Assembly (NCBI RefSeq): GCF_028858725.1
Contig: NC_084763.1
Location: forward strand, 248,001 to 312,000
DNA length: 64,000 nucleotides
DNA from: Colius striatus
Lineage: Eukaryota > Chordata > Aves > Coliiformes > Coliidae
Reading direction: 5' to 3'
The notes beneath the pieces were generated by a model, which saw only the letters and a program-made list of their open reading frames with translations, was not told where the DNA came from and did not search any database. This document shows, in pieces, positions 26,401 to 41,400 of the stretch (the first letter of the stretch is position 1; each line of letters begins with the position of its first letter). The position numbers and the translations under genes are program-made.

Positions 26401-29400
26401 TAGCCCCCTGTGCAAGGCAGTAACACAGTGGCATTTCTCCTGAGGACAACATTCAGATCACAAAGTGGTACTCAGAGCACCACATCCAATACGAGAAGGA
26501 TAGAACACCACCACACTTCTCCAGCAAGGCTGTTTCACTAGCTGTCTCTCAGTGAGCTGTACACAAAGCAGATGAGAAGCACAGCATGTCTCTAAACAGC
26601 TGCTGCAAATACCTCTGTCACAGAGTGACAGATGGTGTAGGGCATAGCATCATATCACTTGGAGGGAATCTCATCAGAGTGGTTCTGGCACGTCAATAAG
26701 CTCATGGCAAGATAATTCAGCTTTCCAGAACAGGGACTGCAGTATGCCTGAGAACCTGTCAAACAGCATCCAACGGCAGAGACCCCAGACACTTCCTGAC
26801 AATGTGCAGCATCAAGTGAAGCACAGTCCAATAGTTTCAATTACTTTTATTTCAGATTGATAAGACAGTAAACATTTCCCAGTGGTCTTGTGGAGAATTT
26901 AACCCTACTGAACACTCTCCTTAGTTGCCTTTTGCAGACATCATAGCTCATGAACCTGTGCAACCAGTGAGCTGAAAATACCTTCCCGAGGTTCATCGGT
27001 AATGAAAGCAATGTCACTGCTGAAGAACTGCTTTGTTCAGTTCTACACAGCATTCTAAATTTAATTGCTCACTTTAACCATTCTTCAGTCCAGTCTAAGC
27101 TTCAGCTTCTCCCAGCCTGCAAGATACAAAATTGAGTGGCAGTCAAATCCAAGCAAAAAAGTTTCACAGACCTGCACCCTGCTTGAGGAGCTCCGCTGCT
27201 GAGTTGGCAGCAGTCTGTGGAGAAGTTTCTGCTATCTCCTCCAAGGGATCTGCAAACAGAGAACACTGTCTATGTCTTGTTTGGATTCAAATTGACAGAT
27301 CAACGCACACAGGCAAGTATGAGTTTAGCTTTCATCACTGTGACCTCATCTACTGGAAAATCCTTGGCCAGAAACATGAAACAATTTTGTATCTGCAACT
27401 ACAGGTAATTCACGTTTTTTGTGCTGCATCACTTTTCTTGCCTCTGGCACTGCAGGAAGGATGTCCAGTTTTCACCTCCTGACAGTACAGACATAACTAC
27501 GTAGAACGTGCTGCAGGGACACACATAAGTCACTTTAGTACTAACAGCCAGATTCCCTCAGTATAAATCCAAAGCGTTTTAAATTGTGTAACTTTAATGA
27601 TCTAATTTCCATACTTTACACTAGTTTAGGCACAAAGACTTCGTGTTTCCACAAAGAAACCAATCAATTGTATTTTGAATCAGAAGATGACAATGTAGTC
27701 CTTCTTTCCTCATACTTAAGTAGAAAACAAACACCTGAACTATGAAGGCACCAGTGGAATGTTTGCTTCTCAGTCTTCTGTTAAAAACAGTGAGAAAACT
27801 GTCTATTAGTATATTTCAGTTATATAAAGGGAGGTGTAAAGCTCTCAGTCACTGCTGTCTTCAACATAATGCATGCTGCTTTTGATTATATCCAGATGAG
27901 GAAGAGAGCAGATAATACAGTGTGTGGCACCACTCACATGTTTAGAGTAATCCATAAGCTTTAACTGCTCCACACACAGTGTCCAGAATCATTAACCATG
28001 AAGGATCATCCCAAAACACACAATCATATCAGACTCAAAAATTAATCCAAAATCAAATTTCACTGTGGTGTGTTTACTCAGGACAAGGCTAATGTTTCAG
28101 TCCTGCACCTCTGCTACAACGGAAGCAGCTTTCCACTCTAGGTGAGGAGGATAAGGAGAACAAGCCCACCTACCACGCTGATTTGCTATATATACATGTC
28201 TGGTCACACCTTCCATAGCATGTCTTGGTGCTAAAATGGTTTCCTTGGTGTGCCTTCGTAATTCAAATGCTATGTTTGAACACTGATGTGTAGCCTGTAA
28301 CAAAAGTGCTCAGAGTTCAACAGAAAACCACAAGAATGTTTAGCATTTCAGTACCACATCTGGTGTTAACTTCATGTGGGAGAGTAACAGACAACTGAAT
28401 TATGGGGCAAGCATAGCTATATTTTGCTGTTGTCTTAGAGGGGTTTTTGAAATCACCGTAACCAAAATTAGAATTACAGCCCCACGATGAAACACAGGCT
28501 TTTTGATCACTTACTTAAACGATATTTGGACCTGTGTAAGTTGCTACTTCCTCCTGACAGTGTCACACTCAAGGCACCTTCTGTTCTTTACCTTCCTCAC
28601 TTAAGGCCCTCTTGCCACCCAGAGATGAATGAGTGGTTACATTTAACCATACATGGGCATTATTTCATGTGTGAGAAGTACATTTGTCTTCCTACAGGCG
28701 AGATTCCTGTGCAGATTTCCATGACGTATGTATGTTTACAACTGGAGTAATACAGCACTGCTCACAACTGCAGCATGGACAAGAGCCCTCACTAGGACTG
28801 AAGAATCACTTTTAAAACACAGCTTCTCTCTTGCTTACATCTCTACTTGTGACACATTCACCTGCCTTCAGACACTGGTACTCTGAAGCAGACTGCACTT
28901 TAAGGAGCGTACCTCTGTCTGGGATGAGGAGCTTGCAGGGCAATGCCAGTGGAGTGATGGAATGCTGATACACCAGAGCTGTCAAACTCCCTGTGGTCAG
29001 AAGAATAACAAGACATGTACAGTTAACTTGCTGGACAAGAATGCTTAACAGTTATGTTGTCTCTCAAGTATTTCACAGACCAAGGGATCTCCCTCCACAC
29101 CCTTTAAAAACAACTCTAAGCGTCTAAGCCAAAACTTTCTTCAGTCACCTTTAGTGTATTCCTGCTGCCCAAAACTGTCACAGTTGGATGTACCTAAACT
29201 CATTAACTACAATCATCACACTCCCTCTCCCTGCTTCAACACACTGCTTAAATCCTAACCTAAACAGCTTTGCTTCAAACGGAAAAAGCGTAAGAACGGT
29301 AACATCTGTCAATCGGTAAACTCACAGTACCGGTAAGTAACCCATACATTCCCTTCAATATACAAAGATAAAACATAAACAAACCAGTACATTCCCTTCA

Positions 29401-32400
29401 ATGCCTTTAACTTCTGCTACACTAAATGTAACAAAACCTTACAGAGATGGTAAGAGCACAGGGGCAAATGCTATGTGATGAGGCAGAGGGGCAAGTCCTG
29501 TCACTTAGTCTCCAGTCTGCACTGTCCAGTGCTTTTGTCTACACATGCCTCTATTCCATGCTTCTGAAAGTATGAAAGATAAAACCAAGATAAAACCTCC
29601 TGCATTCCACGCAGCACTGGTATATGGAACATTCCCTATTAAATGATTCCTCCCTTCTATTCAAAGTCACTCATGGGATTGGGACACCTCAGCAGGGAAT
29701 AACTGTTAGAGAGACGGAGCAGCAGAGAGGAACTGTTCGGTCGAGACCCCCCACAGTTCCTGCACTGCCTGTGGCAGGGGTGAGAAAGAAGCAAAGTTGA
29801 GCTTGGGAAAGGGAGAAAGAAAAGTGTTATTTTAACATTTTTGCCTTTGTTTCTTACTAACCCAATATTGATTTTAATTGGCAATAAAGTCAACTTTCTG
29901 CAAGCTGAGTCTCTTCTGCCCATGTCAGTTACTGGTGAACAACCTCCCTGTCCTCATATCAACCTGTGAGCTTTATCTACCTCTGTTCCCCTCCTGCCCC
30001 ACTGCAGAGGGCAGAGGAGTGAGCAGCTGGGCAGAGGCCTGGCTGTTTGCCACAGCAGGCAACGCACTTCCATCAGTTCCACCAGGCAGGCTGCCGCAGC
30101 ACCGTGTTCTCTGTGAATATCCCACTGTGGTGGCACCCTTCAGCCAGGGAGCACACAGTGGAGATGCAGCAGAGGATAGAACAGGGCCAAACCCCTGAGT
30201 TGGTCAGGTCTGTGGCACTCGTCCAGCTCAGCTGTCTGCAGCAGCACTGGCAGTGGCAGACAAGCCTGAAGCTTGGTCAGCTGCATCTGTGCTCAGGTAC
30301 CCTGCACAAAGACGTGTACCAGGCTCGCATAAACTCTGAATGGGTTCCTATAGAAATCATCAGGACTTGACCAAAGTTGTTTGCACTGCATCCAAGTTTA
30401 TAAATCAGCTCTGGTAAATGGCAACTGTTCCCATTGTCCCTGTGGTGAACAGTACTTACCAAAATACGGCTCGTTTGGGCATCCTTTCAAGCGCACCCCC
30501 TTCTGAGTGCATTCAATCAGAAAATGCCTTACGAGTTCATTTGACAGATCTCCAACTGTGTTGAAGAAGAAAAAGAAAGCTCATGAAGAGAAGCAATGAA
30601 CAGACAACAGTCTCACAAATTATCAGGTCTTTATGAAGCAGTTTTCCACATTACCATCAAATGGTTTATATACATAGTGCAAAGAATGCATTAGACCTAC
30701 TCTGCTGCAAGGTTACAAGCTACAGTGAGCAAATGGCTCACTTCAGACCATCAGAGGAAGAAGTTTTATAATCATGACTGATGTCCAAATACACACAAAG
30801 TGTCCGAAATGTCCAAGCATGATCCCGACGACAGAAAGGAACAGAAATTTGGAAATGGAATGATTAGAAACTTGCCTGTGAGAAGAACTTGTATTCAACA
30901 TGACAAGGGAATAAAAGTATGACAAAATACCTGGATTTCTAGTGACAGTTCTGCTTACAGAAGTTTTCCCCATTAAAATAACAGATGACTTAGCTACATC
31001 AAGACAACAATGCCAAGTCTCCAAGTGAAATCTTAAGTTTTACAATGTTTGCAGCCTTTGCTTCTGCAACCAATTACATGAAACGCCCAGGTTTTGTTAC
31101 ATTTTTAAATATAGATTTTAATCTCTTAATAGCCCAAGACAAATCAAAATGGTTAAGTTGATGTAATGAGGAGAGTCAGAGTCCACAAGGCATATAAAAA
31201 TTCCCTTGAGATTTAGCACTCTTATAAGCATACATTTATGCACACATGAATTAAGACAACTTTATCATTTCTCAAATGACCGGTTCCCAGTATTTCACAC
31301 CTGACTACAAACTGAATCTCTCTCCAAGTAATCAAAGGGTTATTTCATGGTAATGGAGCAGAGCTACCTGACCATTCAAAGGAGTCGCAAACGAAAATGC
31401 TCCCTCTGACTCTGATCTGTCACTCACAGGTCAGGAAACACATGACATCAAGTGTATTGCCCTGAAAGCTAGCTCATGCACATACTAATCTGGACATCAG
31501 AGACTTCCACACAACGAAATCCTGCACAGATCACCTTTTCCAACAGATCCCTCCAGGTTACTGCCCAGTAAAAAGAACCTCCTACTACGAATGGCTTGCT
31601 AAACGAGAGGCAGAAGGCATACAATACCTTTCTTGCTTAACTGTAGAACAGAAGGAGGTGGTGTGGCCACTTTCATTGCTAGCCCATAGGCTCCCCGGAA
31701 AGAATGGCTGTCTCGAACAATGAATGACCCAGGCTCCTTGTCCTTGAGAACAGCAATGGCTGCACAGGAATCCAGCAAAAGAGAGAAAAAACCGTTGAGG
31801 AACAATTTGCACACCACAAAGGACAGGAGTGCCTATCTGTACTTAACAGGAGACTAAATGGAATAAGTGCTTTGTCTCTCCTGCTGTGGAACAGAATAGT
31901 ATCAAGCACTTTTGAGGATCTGAATGGAAACACCGAGTGGAAACCTCACAGATGCTTATTCCAAGAGAAGCCTTAAGTACAGGTCCCTACCGACTTTTAA
32001 ATGGAGAAGGACATGCAGGTCCTGTCAGTGTAAGAGCAAGCTGATTCTTCCTTACATTTCAGCTTGTTAGAAGCCTGAGAGAGAGCACAGTGGCTGACAA
32101 GACAGCACTGGTTCTATTCTGCCTCAATGGGCAGAGCAGATAGGCTGTCATCCACCAACAAGCAGTCTCCCTCCCTTACATTTAAAGCAAGGGAAGGGAT
32201 TTAAGAGAATACTTGCTCTTTAACTGTACAAGCACTGAAATATTTTATATCTATATTCTGTGATCTCTGCTCGAAGTGTGATACGAAGTGCTGCCCAGGA
32301 GGAGTCATTGGCAAGGAAACTGCTCTGGCTCTGCATACATCTGCTGCAGACTTCGAAATATTGTAGCTCAAAATCCTGAACTCACTTGGAAAGAAGACAG

Positions 32401-35400
32401 AAGGTTCATCTAATGACTGGTCTGAATTTCATCTTCATAAAACCTCTGTACTTAGCTTTTTTTTAAAAAAAACTTTTTGGAAATACCTGTGTTTGTTTCC
32501 AGAATTCTTTACAATCAGAAAGCCTTCCAAGAAATCCTGGAAAAAGCCCAAATTTGACCCTGGAGCCCTTAACTGTCTCTATACATAGAACATGGAAATG
32601 ACCCATACGGGGCATGAAGCCTGACTTTGCAAGGCCTGAGTAATGGTTACATCATAAACACACGCATGTTCTTTTCCCATGAAAAAAGAGGAGAAATAGA
32701 AAATGGGGAAAATGTGGATGTAACTGTCTCTCCTGTTTGAGGAAGCAAAACAACTCCTTATACGTTGTGTTCTGCTCACTTGTCAGATGAAGAAAACAAT
32801 TATTTCACAATAACTTGTGTTGAGAGGCAGAGAATGAATATTTAATGTCCTGCAACTCAGTTTTACCTGCACAACATTTCCCAATCTGCAGCAGAACAGC
32901 ATTTATCTGTCACAGAAGCAGTCCATTAAGCACAGGAGAAAGGAAGTGCTGGCCCCTCCTCAACCCTGACAACCCTCTCTTAAAACATTTTATTTAAAGG
33001 AATTTTACTTGGTAGGGTGAAAAGAGGCATATTGAAGGGTTGGGAAGATTTCCTTCTCATTCGTTCAGGAAGTGAGGTTTAAACCTCCTTTATGATCTGC
33101 TTGCCTCTCTGGACTCACCTCAAGGCAGGACACTTTCTTAGCACATTTGAAGACTCAGACAAAGGGAAGGGGACTGGACTGGAGCAAAGAGACCAGTAAA
33201 AACATCACCCAGAGATGAATTAATGATCTGTTTTCTATGACCTTTACTTCTCATGGCTCATATTTACCACTACACTATAAGAAGCATCCTCATCATCTGA
33301 GAAACTATGCAGTAGACAGACCCAGCAATTCATCGTTTGCCAGCAGCTGGAGGCTATTTTGGTTTACTGTGAACTTCCTTCCCAGCGCAGAACTAATTCT
33401 TCATTTTCCCTTTTTGGCAGCCAGGTTTTCAGACTCCCAGTTTAAACTCCTGCCCTAACTCCTCAGTGTAATTCATTAGAGCTGACCGTGCCGATCCGGA
33501 CACTCCCAGAACGCTTTACTTACACATTGCTGCAGGGACAAGGTGCAAGTTCTATGTATACATATTCACATCCCTAATAAGAACTTTCTCCATCCTATTC
33601 AGAAACACATCTACATATAGATGTACTGTATCTGTATTGTACAGCACTAAGATGTGGTTCTGTGAGTAGTTTTTAAGGACAACTTGACTGCCCTCCACTC
33701 TCAAAGTCAGCCTTTGGACAAAAGAAATTAAGTGAGTCTTTTAGGTTTTATATTTCTTCTTGTTTCTTTTAAATATCAGGTATGTATTGGAAATATTTAA
33801 AGGGAATTTACCAACTAGCTTTTCTGTGAATGGATGTATATATACGAACATAGATCAGTTGATGTACCTTGTTCTCTTGAAATATCTGGCTTATACCAGA
33901 ACTTGGATGTGTCCTGGACAAATTTTACAGTCACATGTTTATCAGATGTGTTTTCTGTGAAATAAAAGGGAAAAAAAAGTCAAGAATTTTTTTAAACACA
34001 AAAGCATTTTGTATTTTTTTTTCTGACTTCCAATCATCTCAATTACTCAAAAACCTCATGATTAGAAAGACAACACAGACAAACTCTGCATTGCTTTAGA
34101 ACCAGCAAACACGACACCATCAACTACAATTCTGACAGCATTCTTGGAAGTTTCCTTTCGTAAAACCCTTGAAACTCTTACACTTATTAGGCTGTATTAA
34201 ATGCAAAGCTCCTCAACGTGGGCCAGTGAATACACATCTACATTTTTAACCATTCTTGACACAAGTCTAAAAAGATGCTAAGAGAAGACAGCCCTTAACA
34301 AAAAAAGCTGGCTTCCACGCTGCTTGCTTGTGGTTTGGAAGTTCAAAAGGTAGGCTGCCCTTGGCCACATCTAGGGAAGCACAGAAAGAACTCTGCAGAC
34401 TTGTTCTCTGAGTAACGAAGTCAGTGAACTGGTGACACTGACTGCATTTGTTCAAGTCCTCTGTGCCATCTTCATTCCATTACTTCCCCTCCCTGCTTTT
34501 AGAACCCCCTAAATGCTTTTTACAAAGTCATATATAAGATCTAATGTATTTTGCAGAACCTACCTGGCACTGGGGAAGTGCCTAACATTTTTGAGAAATC
34601 AGGGAGGACGTTTGGGAAGGGGATGCTGATTGTGCTTCCACTGTGGGGGCTGGAGAAGCCACTGGAGGAAGGTGACACGGAAGCAAAGGAGCGCTCTCCC
34701 TCAGAGGACCTCTTCTTCTCGGGAAGAGGCGGCTGAGTGTGCAGGGTTCCTCCATGGTGCTGCTGAACTGCAGTATGCTGACTATTGTGTCCAGAAGCCG
34801 CTGTAAGAAAGTTTTGTGTCAGAAAGCCATTGTCCTCAGTACTTGCCACTGGTGAGCTCATGTGTTTAGGAGAGATGCCGGTACTGGCCACGAAGGAGGC
34901 CTGTCGTTGCTCTCGGGGGGAGCCGCTGCCCCTTGTGCCCCCGCTGTAGCTCAGGTAGGCCCGGGCACTGCTGCTGACAGCACCATCCTGCTGTGGCTCT
35001 GCTGGTGAACTCTCCAGGCTGCTCAGGGTGACGACTTGCAGTCCTGGAGTTTGTAAATGAGACAAGAGCGAGACGTCTTGCACAGCGTTTGGGAACTCGG
35101 AGGGCACGAGGTAACCTGCCGGTGGCCTGCTGTTCCCCATCGGGTGCTGCAGAGACGGGGATGCCTTAGGGCTGCTCTCCAGCCAAGGACGTTCTGGTGC
35201 AGAGGAGCTGTCAAAAAACAATAAAAATTGAACATAAAAGTTAAGCAACAGCCAAATTGTTCCCTTAAAATGTCACTGTCCAGCTCCCACAGCGGTGATT
35301 GTTAATCACCTCACCCAGGACAACACCTGAGGGTGCAGCTGATAACATGCTGGCCCTGGTGATGTGGCTGGAGCAAGGGATTCCAGCTCCAATCTGATCA

Positions 35401-38400
35401 TTTGTTTCCTCACTGTAGGTCATGACTTTCTGCCCTACCTCATTCTCTAACTAGCCACGCTGATGGGACAGTTTCTGAGTTTTCACCATAAAACCAGGCC
35501 ATCAAATTTATCACAGTTAGAAATACTCCTTCTGTCCTCCATTTGAGAAGGTTATTTTGAACATTAATCAATTCAGTGAGGCTGTTCACAGCATTCCATC
35601 ACACACAGTGCTTCTGGAGATCTCTACATGGCAAGCTGAAGTGCTACTCGGGAAAAGAGCAGCAGGACGCAGCTTAAGGCTGTCATCCAAGGCAGAGGTT
35701 TATGGAATAAAATCGACACTGACACAGCAGTTCTTACATGCAGAGTCTCGTCTTGATTTTAAAATAAGAAAAACGAAAAGAAACTGGCTAGGGAGGGAGT
35801 TGTGTGCCATCACACAATAAATCAGTAACTACTAAGAACACAGTTCACTTTTACCAGGGCCTTCTTCATATAATTCCTATTAAAAAATGAGAGGCAGCTC
35901 CAGTGGTAAATGCATTTGATGATGGAATAATTTTGATTGACAGTTTTAAATATTTCAATATTAGATTTCTCTACTGGGTAGCCATTCTACCTGCTCAAGA
36001 GAAGAATAACGTATTTGTATTCCCTTTGTATAGAATGGTATTCTCTTCTAAACAAGACAAACTAATCTTCTGATGAAACCATATGATTAAAGTTTAAATT
36101 GTCTCCTTGTTTCTCAAAGTGAAATGCCCTTAGACTGTATCAGCAGCATCAAATGTAGAGAGAACAAACTCAGTGTGAGATGCAAAGTGAAAAGACCTGA
36201 GATAAAATGTATTATAGAAAAAAAAAAGGGGGATTTTTAATTAAAAGGGAACTGAGGAAATGGACACCAGTAGATTTGAAGAGATCGAAGTAGGAGCGCC
36301 GTAAGAAAATGTGAGGGAAGTAAATGGAAGAAGACACCATTACTTGAAAAGCCTCTCCACAGTGGTAGTTATCTTCTAAATGAAATGAAAAAATGACATA
36401 GAAAATATTTAGAAAGAAGGGAACAAAATTTTCTAGATAAAGTTTGAAGCAGGAATGTAAACTTGATAACAACTGCATTGCCTAATAAGCTTTTCCATGA
36501 CATCCACTTGAAATGTTACCTTGCCTCCTCCTCAGAAAATACTAACATACTTTGTGGAGTCAAAGTGTGATTGTGATTCACATTGATAATGACCAAACAA
36601 AAATATTGTTTCACGGTCCAAGTAGTGATTCAAAACTAAATCAATTTGATGGAAAGATAAATAGCTCTCAGCATACTTTAAGCCCTCACTGAGAGTCTGA
36701 CACACTGATCAACAGCACTCCAACGGCATGCTATAAAAAGGAAGCCAATTACACAAGAACAGGATAATTAACCAGAAAGGAATGTTGTTGCAGAGTGGCA
36801 GAGAGAGAAACCTAATCAGCTGTAATATAGCACCTCACCTATAAACGAAATACAGAGCACAGCTAACTTAACCTCTGACAGTAACCTGGGATTCCTTTGT
36901 TGGCTAAGTTTCTTCCTGTTTCTCATCCCCTAAGCTACTTTGGACAAGGACTATTTTGTAAACTTATACTATTCAAGCTCTGGTCCAGAGCCCTGCATGT
37001 CTATCACAATACAAATATGAAATAATAAAATCTCTCAGCCTGCTGAACAGATGAAAGGAAGTCAGCTGTTCACCGCCAAAACAAAACCCTCTGACATTTT
37101 ACAGACTACAAACACACATACTACAGTGAAGAGAGTGCTCCCTCTCTCTCATGTACAACTTACTCCAACGTGGAGCTTCATGACATGGTTTTCAGTAAAG
37201 CTTTGCAGAAGCTGGTTAAGCACACACGAATATATGTATCAGCTTGTGCTAGCACATAATGAAGTAACTGAGCTGAAAATTCCCATTTATTTTTGTATTC
37301 CTATTCATCTTCAAACATAACTACATCCCTGACGTTCCAGTACTATGTGTGTATCCAGCTGGTGGGCAACATCATCACCCAGCATCACAACCGTGCTCCA
37401 AGTCCAATGAAGGTGCAAGCAGAACACTTTGGCTAGAAACTACAATCAGGAGAACTAAACAACAAGGGAGGAGAATCTTTTCCTACCTTTCTTCCCCAGG
37501 GATGGGGCTGGTACAGGAAGCTGCTACACAGCGCTGAAAGGAGGGGTCAGTGGCCCTCAGCAGAGCAGGGGCCGCATGCACCCCGCCGTCAGACATCGCC
37601 AGCACGTGGCTGATGGCCTCCGAGTAACTCCGAGACTCTGCAGCCAAGGAAACAAAGTGAAAGGCAAGTTAAAAAACAACTCATATGTTTATGGACCTTG
37701 TACTGAAAGAAGTGTTTGCAAAACAATCTGCTTTTCTCAAAAGAAGGGGCTTTACTTGTTTGAGCATTAGCTACATTTTGTTTCACAACATCACTCTGTG
37801 AAAACAACCAGCAAGACAATTGGTAGAGGGAAGACAGATTACAGAATTGCACCACTCAGACTGTTTGATCAGTGCTCCAGGGTACATTCTTTGGCTATAA
37901 AGATGAGAACAGACTCCTCTTTTCCAAGTTGTTTTGCATTCCAGACTCCCAGTGTTAATCAGGTATGTCTAGTCAAGTGTCGTCTGTGGCTATGCACATC
38001 ATCAGTGCGCACATGAAACACCAAAGTGATAGGAAACCGTTAATTTTCTTCTCCTACAACTTGAAAATATGATGAGAGTAACTGTTTTCTAAATTGATTT
38101 AAGTCAGAACTATGTTTAGCTAAAGTGACATAAATACTACAGGATACAGTTAAAATGGATGCATTTGCATGAGGAGTAATGTGGATGCTATTACCCAAGA
38201 GCTTTTTACAGGAGCAGCTTAATCCCCTTCTTCACAGGTGTATTTCAATAAGCAGTCAAGCTCTAATAAGGACCACACTTAATTATTCTAGTATAGTCTA
38301 AAGCAATCCAACACCTATTCACACAAGCCCAGGTTCAACTCACTATTTTCTACCACAGAAAAATCATGCACCAAGATACTGCAAATGTCTTTGCACCTGA

Positions 38401-41400
38401 ATAGCTTCATACACCCAAATCCTTCCATCAACCTTGATACCTGCGGGACTGGAACCAAGGAACAGATCACCGAGAGAGGAAAAAACACGCTAGAATGTCA
38501 TGGAACAATTCAGTCCTACAAAGAGCTTGGGCCAAATCAATGCCTCTTTTCCATAAGGAAATCTTTCAAATGTAGGAAAGAAAGGTTCTCACTGCTTCTG
38601 AGAGCCTCTGGAACAAATCTAAACAAATCTTTTCACTTCAGTTCATGGCAGAGCCTGGTTCTGCTGTTGTATTAATGAGGAGGGCAAAAAGCACTTGAAA
38701 GAAATGTCTGAGATAAGAAAATCTGCAAATCAGTGCCCTAACTGAAAAACATCTGAATTCCTTACATAGCATACATACTGTACAGAGCAAACATTGCACT
38801 GGATAAGGGAAACACTGCAAAACTCCAATATGGTGTCACAGCTACAACCACTACTTAGCTATATCCACAGCAATGCACAAAAGTGAAGTTTAAGGAAATA
38901 CTGCAGGAACGTGTGTGGCACAGAAGACATCTGTATCTGCATCTATCAGAGGTGTTACAGTCATTCTCATACTGAGGCAAACAAGGTCAGAAAAAAGCTG
39001 GCTGCACAAACACATTATCCATAGCCTGCATTCCTACTGAAATCAGTGGTGCTTGTTTACACAAGTACTGCACAGATTGACTGTTTACTCGAGTAGTATA
39101 ACGACTAATGTTAAGCCTTGAGCAATAATCTCAATATAGAATAAACTAATATTCTTTGTTTTAGCCATCACCTCAGGAAAAGCCAATCAGTTGGAGGTGA
39201 GTTGGCCAAACTAATGCCTCCCCAGAATCACAGCCTTCACCACGCTAAAAGCAGAAGAATCTACCAGAGCAGCACCCTTAAATCCAACATCTCATCTCTG
39301 CACGTGGAGTTGCAGACACTTCCCAGTTTAACCACAGGCTGAGGTGACTCTGGCACTGTATGGGAGAGGTTAGTGTGTTTCCCTGAAGGCATGGGAATTC
39401 CGATCACAAGCTTCACTCCACACCTTTGATTGTTTTCCTGCTCCCCTGATACCAGACTATGTAGGGGAGTCACTGGACTCCAGTTACCAAGAACCAGAGG
39501 GCAGGAAGAAGAGTCTCACTCCCAAAACACCTCAACATCTTCTCTAATGCCATCTCAGCTATGTGCATAAGAGTTAATTTAAAGCATTTACACAGTAAAG
39601 TTCTCTCCTTCTTCTACGAATAATAGCACCGGCTTGAAGAAATGGACTCAAGACTAGATTCTCCCCTGTTTCAAGCCTCCAACTGTTGCTATAACCTTTA
39701 GAGCACTGAGCACTACTGAAGGGAAGGACCACTGTCATGCTTACGGATGCAGCCCTTCTTTTGGTATCCAACTTTCACAGGTGTAAAACACTAACCCAGG
39801 AGTGCAGAGCCCACTGGCATCCAGGCCTGGAACCCACAAACATTGATAAAGTTTTCCCAGGCTAGGAACAAGCAGATCTGAAAACACTTCCCATGACAGC
39901 AGCTTTGTTTATATTCCAATTAAAAACAAGTCTGCTGACTATTTCAGCTATGTCCTCTCCATTGTCTGGTGCAGAGCGCACACTCACGGTGCCGCTGTTA
40001 ACCCTTCTCTCACAGAATCACTCAGTGCAGACTCACAGCTCCTGTGGCATCTCTGTACGTGCACTGGGAACTGCCCTGGCCTGGCTGCTGCAGAGCACGG
40101 CTGCTCCTTGCTGCAGGCCCCATCTCAATCTCCACCACTGTATCTGTCAGAACACTGACAACACAATAGTGCAGTTCCCACTTCAAGCAGCAACATGGCA
40201 ACTCCAAAACCAGAGAATCATAGAATCACTTTGGTTGGAAGAGATCTCTAAGCTCCTGGAGTCCAAGCCCTGTCCCCACCCTGCCCAGCCCACCACTAAC
40301 CCCTGGCCCTCAGCACCTCAGCTCCACGGCTTTGGGATCCCTCCAGGGCTGGGGGCTCTCCCACCTCCCTGGGCAGCCTGGGACAAGGGCTGACAATCCT
40401 CTAACAGAAAAAGTTCTGCCTCAGCTCCAACCTCAGCCTCCCCTGGATCAACTTGAGGCCGTTGCCTCTTGACCTGTCGCTCGTTACTTGGGAGACAAGA
40501 CCGACGCTTCCCTTTGCTGACATTAAATTTTATTACTCATTAAGCAAATTACTCCTGAATGTCTTGCAGAAAGTTTAGGCTCAACTCAGAGCTAAGCTGT
40601 TACACAGAGAAGAAAAAGCAAAGTTCTACGTAACTCCAAGCATCAGAATAACCTATGTAGAGACACAGTGGGGGGGCTCCATGGCTTGAAGTACAACAAT
40701 AAGGCAAAAAGGATTAAGATCTGGAGCACATTTTATGAAAATGGTTTGTTTAGATATGTTTATTTCTAAATCTACAAAAGAGGAAACAACTGATGAAAGG
40801 AAAAAACACCTACAAGGCAAGTATAGATCTAACAATCCTGATTAGCCACGACTTTAGTTCTTCTAAGACATTCTGTAGTATTTTAGAAAGGAAATGTTAA
40901 TGGAAAGATTGGCTGGAAAATTGCAGTTTTGAAGAGAAAACTGGAACAAGGAAGAGAGCTTCATTCAGAGGAAGAGAAGTACCCCTGTGCAACATCCAGT
41001 GACGGCTACTTGGATTGGATGAGGTGCAAAGGCGTGCACGATTCCAAAGGCAGCGAAAGCATGGAGTAGCAGATGAGGCTTATGCTGCAATGTAAAGCCA
41101 GAAACCCTGGAAATAGTGAATTCATTACCAAAGGATTTGGCTCTTTGGAAAACAGAGTCCTTCCAGCAGCTGACAGTGCTAAGAACAGAACTTAGCACTG
41201 GTGAAGCTAAGGAGCTCCCCAGCATCCTCCACAGACCTCACAGGACAGCCAGGATTAAAAACTTTGCACGTGGAGAAAAGAGACAGCACGATGGGCCCCT
41301 TGAATCAGTTCACAGACTAACACTACCCCAAATCTATTACCATCATAAGGTTCTTATGGGGTAGTCATCTTCCCTTGCACTTGCTCTCCCACTTTTCTGA

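Larger units (their letters stand above)
22913..27171 (-). other. TNS3 intron between SH2-PTB linker and PTB exons
   Basis: A 4.3-kb intron with two CR1 fragments (23706, 26053). No further coding exon is needed, because the phases on both sides (1 and 1) join directly. Confidence 0.85.

Noticed and set aside
28487..28750. Open frame adjacent to the SH2 exon (87 codons, plus)
   Set aside because: Intronic, antisense, with no similarity; consistent with chance.
34541..35248. Treating the 235-codon frame as a stand-alone gene
   Set aside because: It is the TNS3 linker exon 34564-35207 with intron read-through at both ends; splice sites and phases fit.
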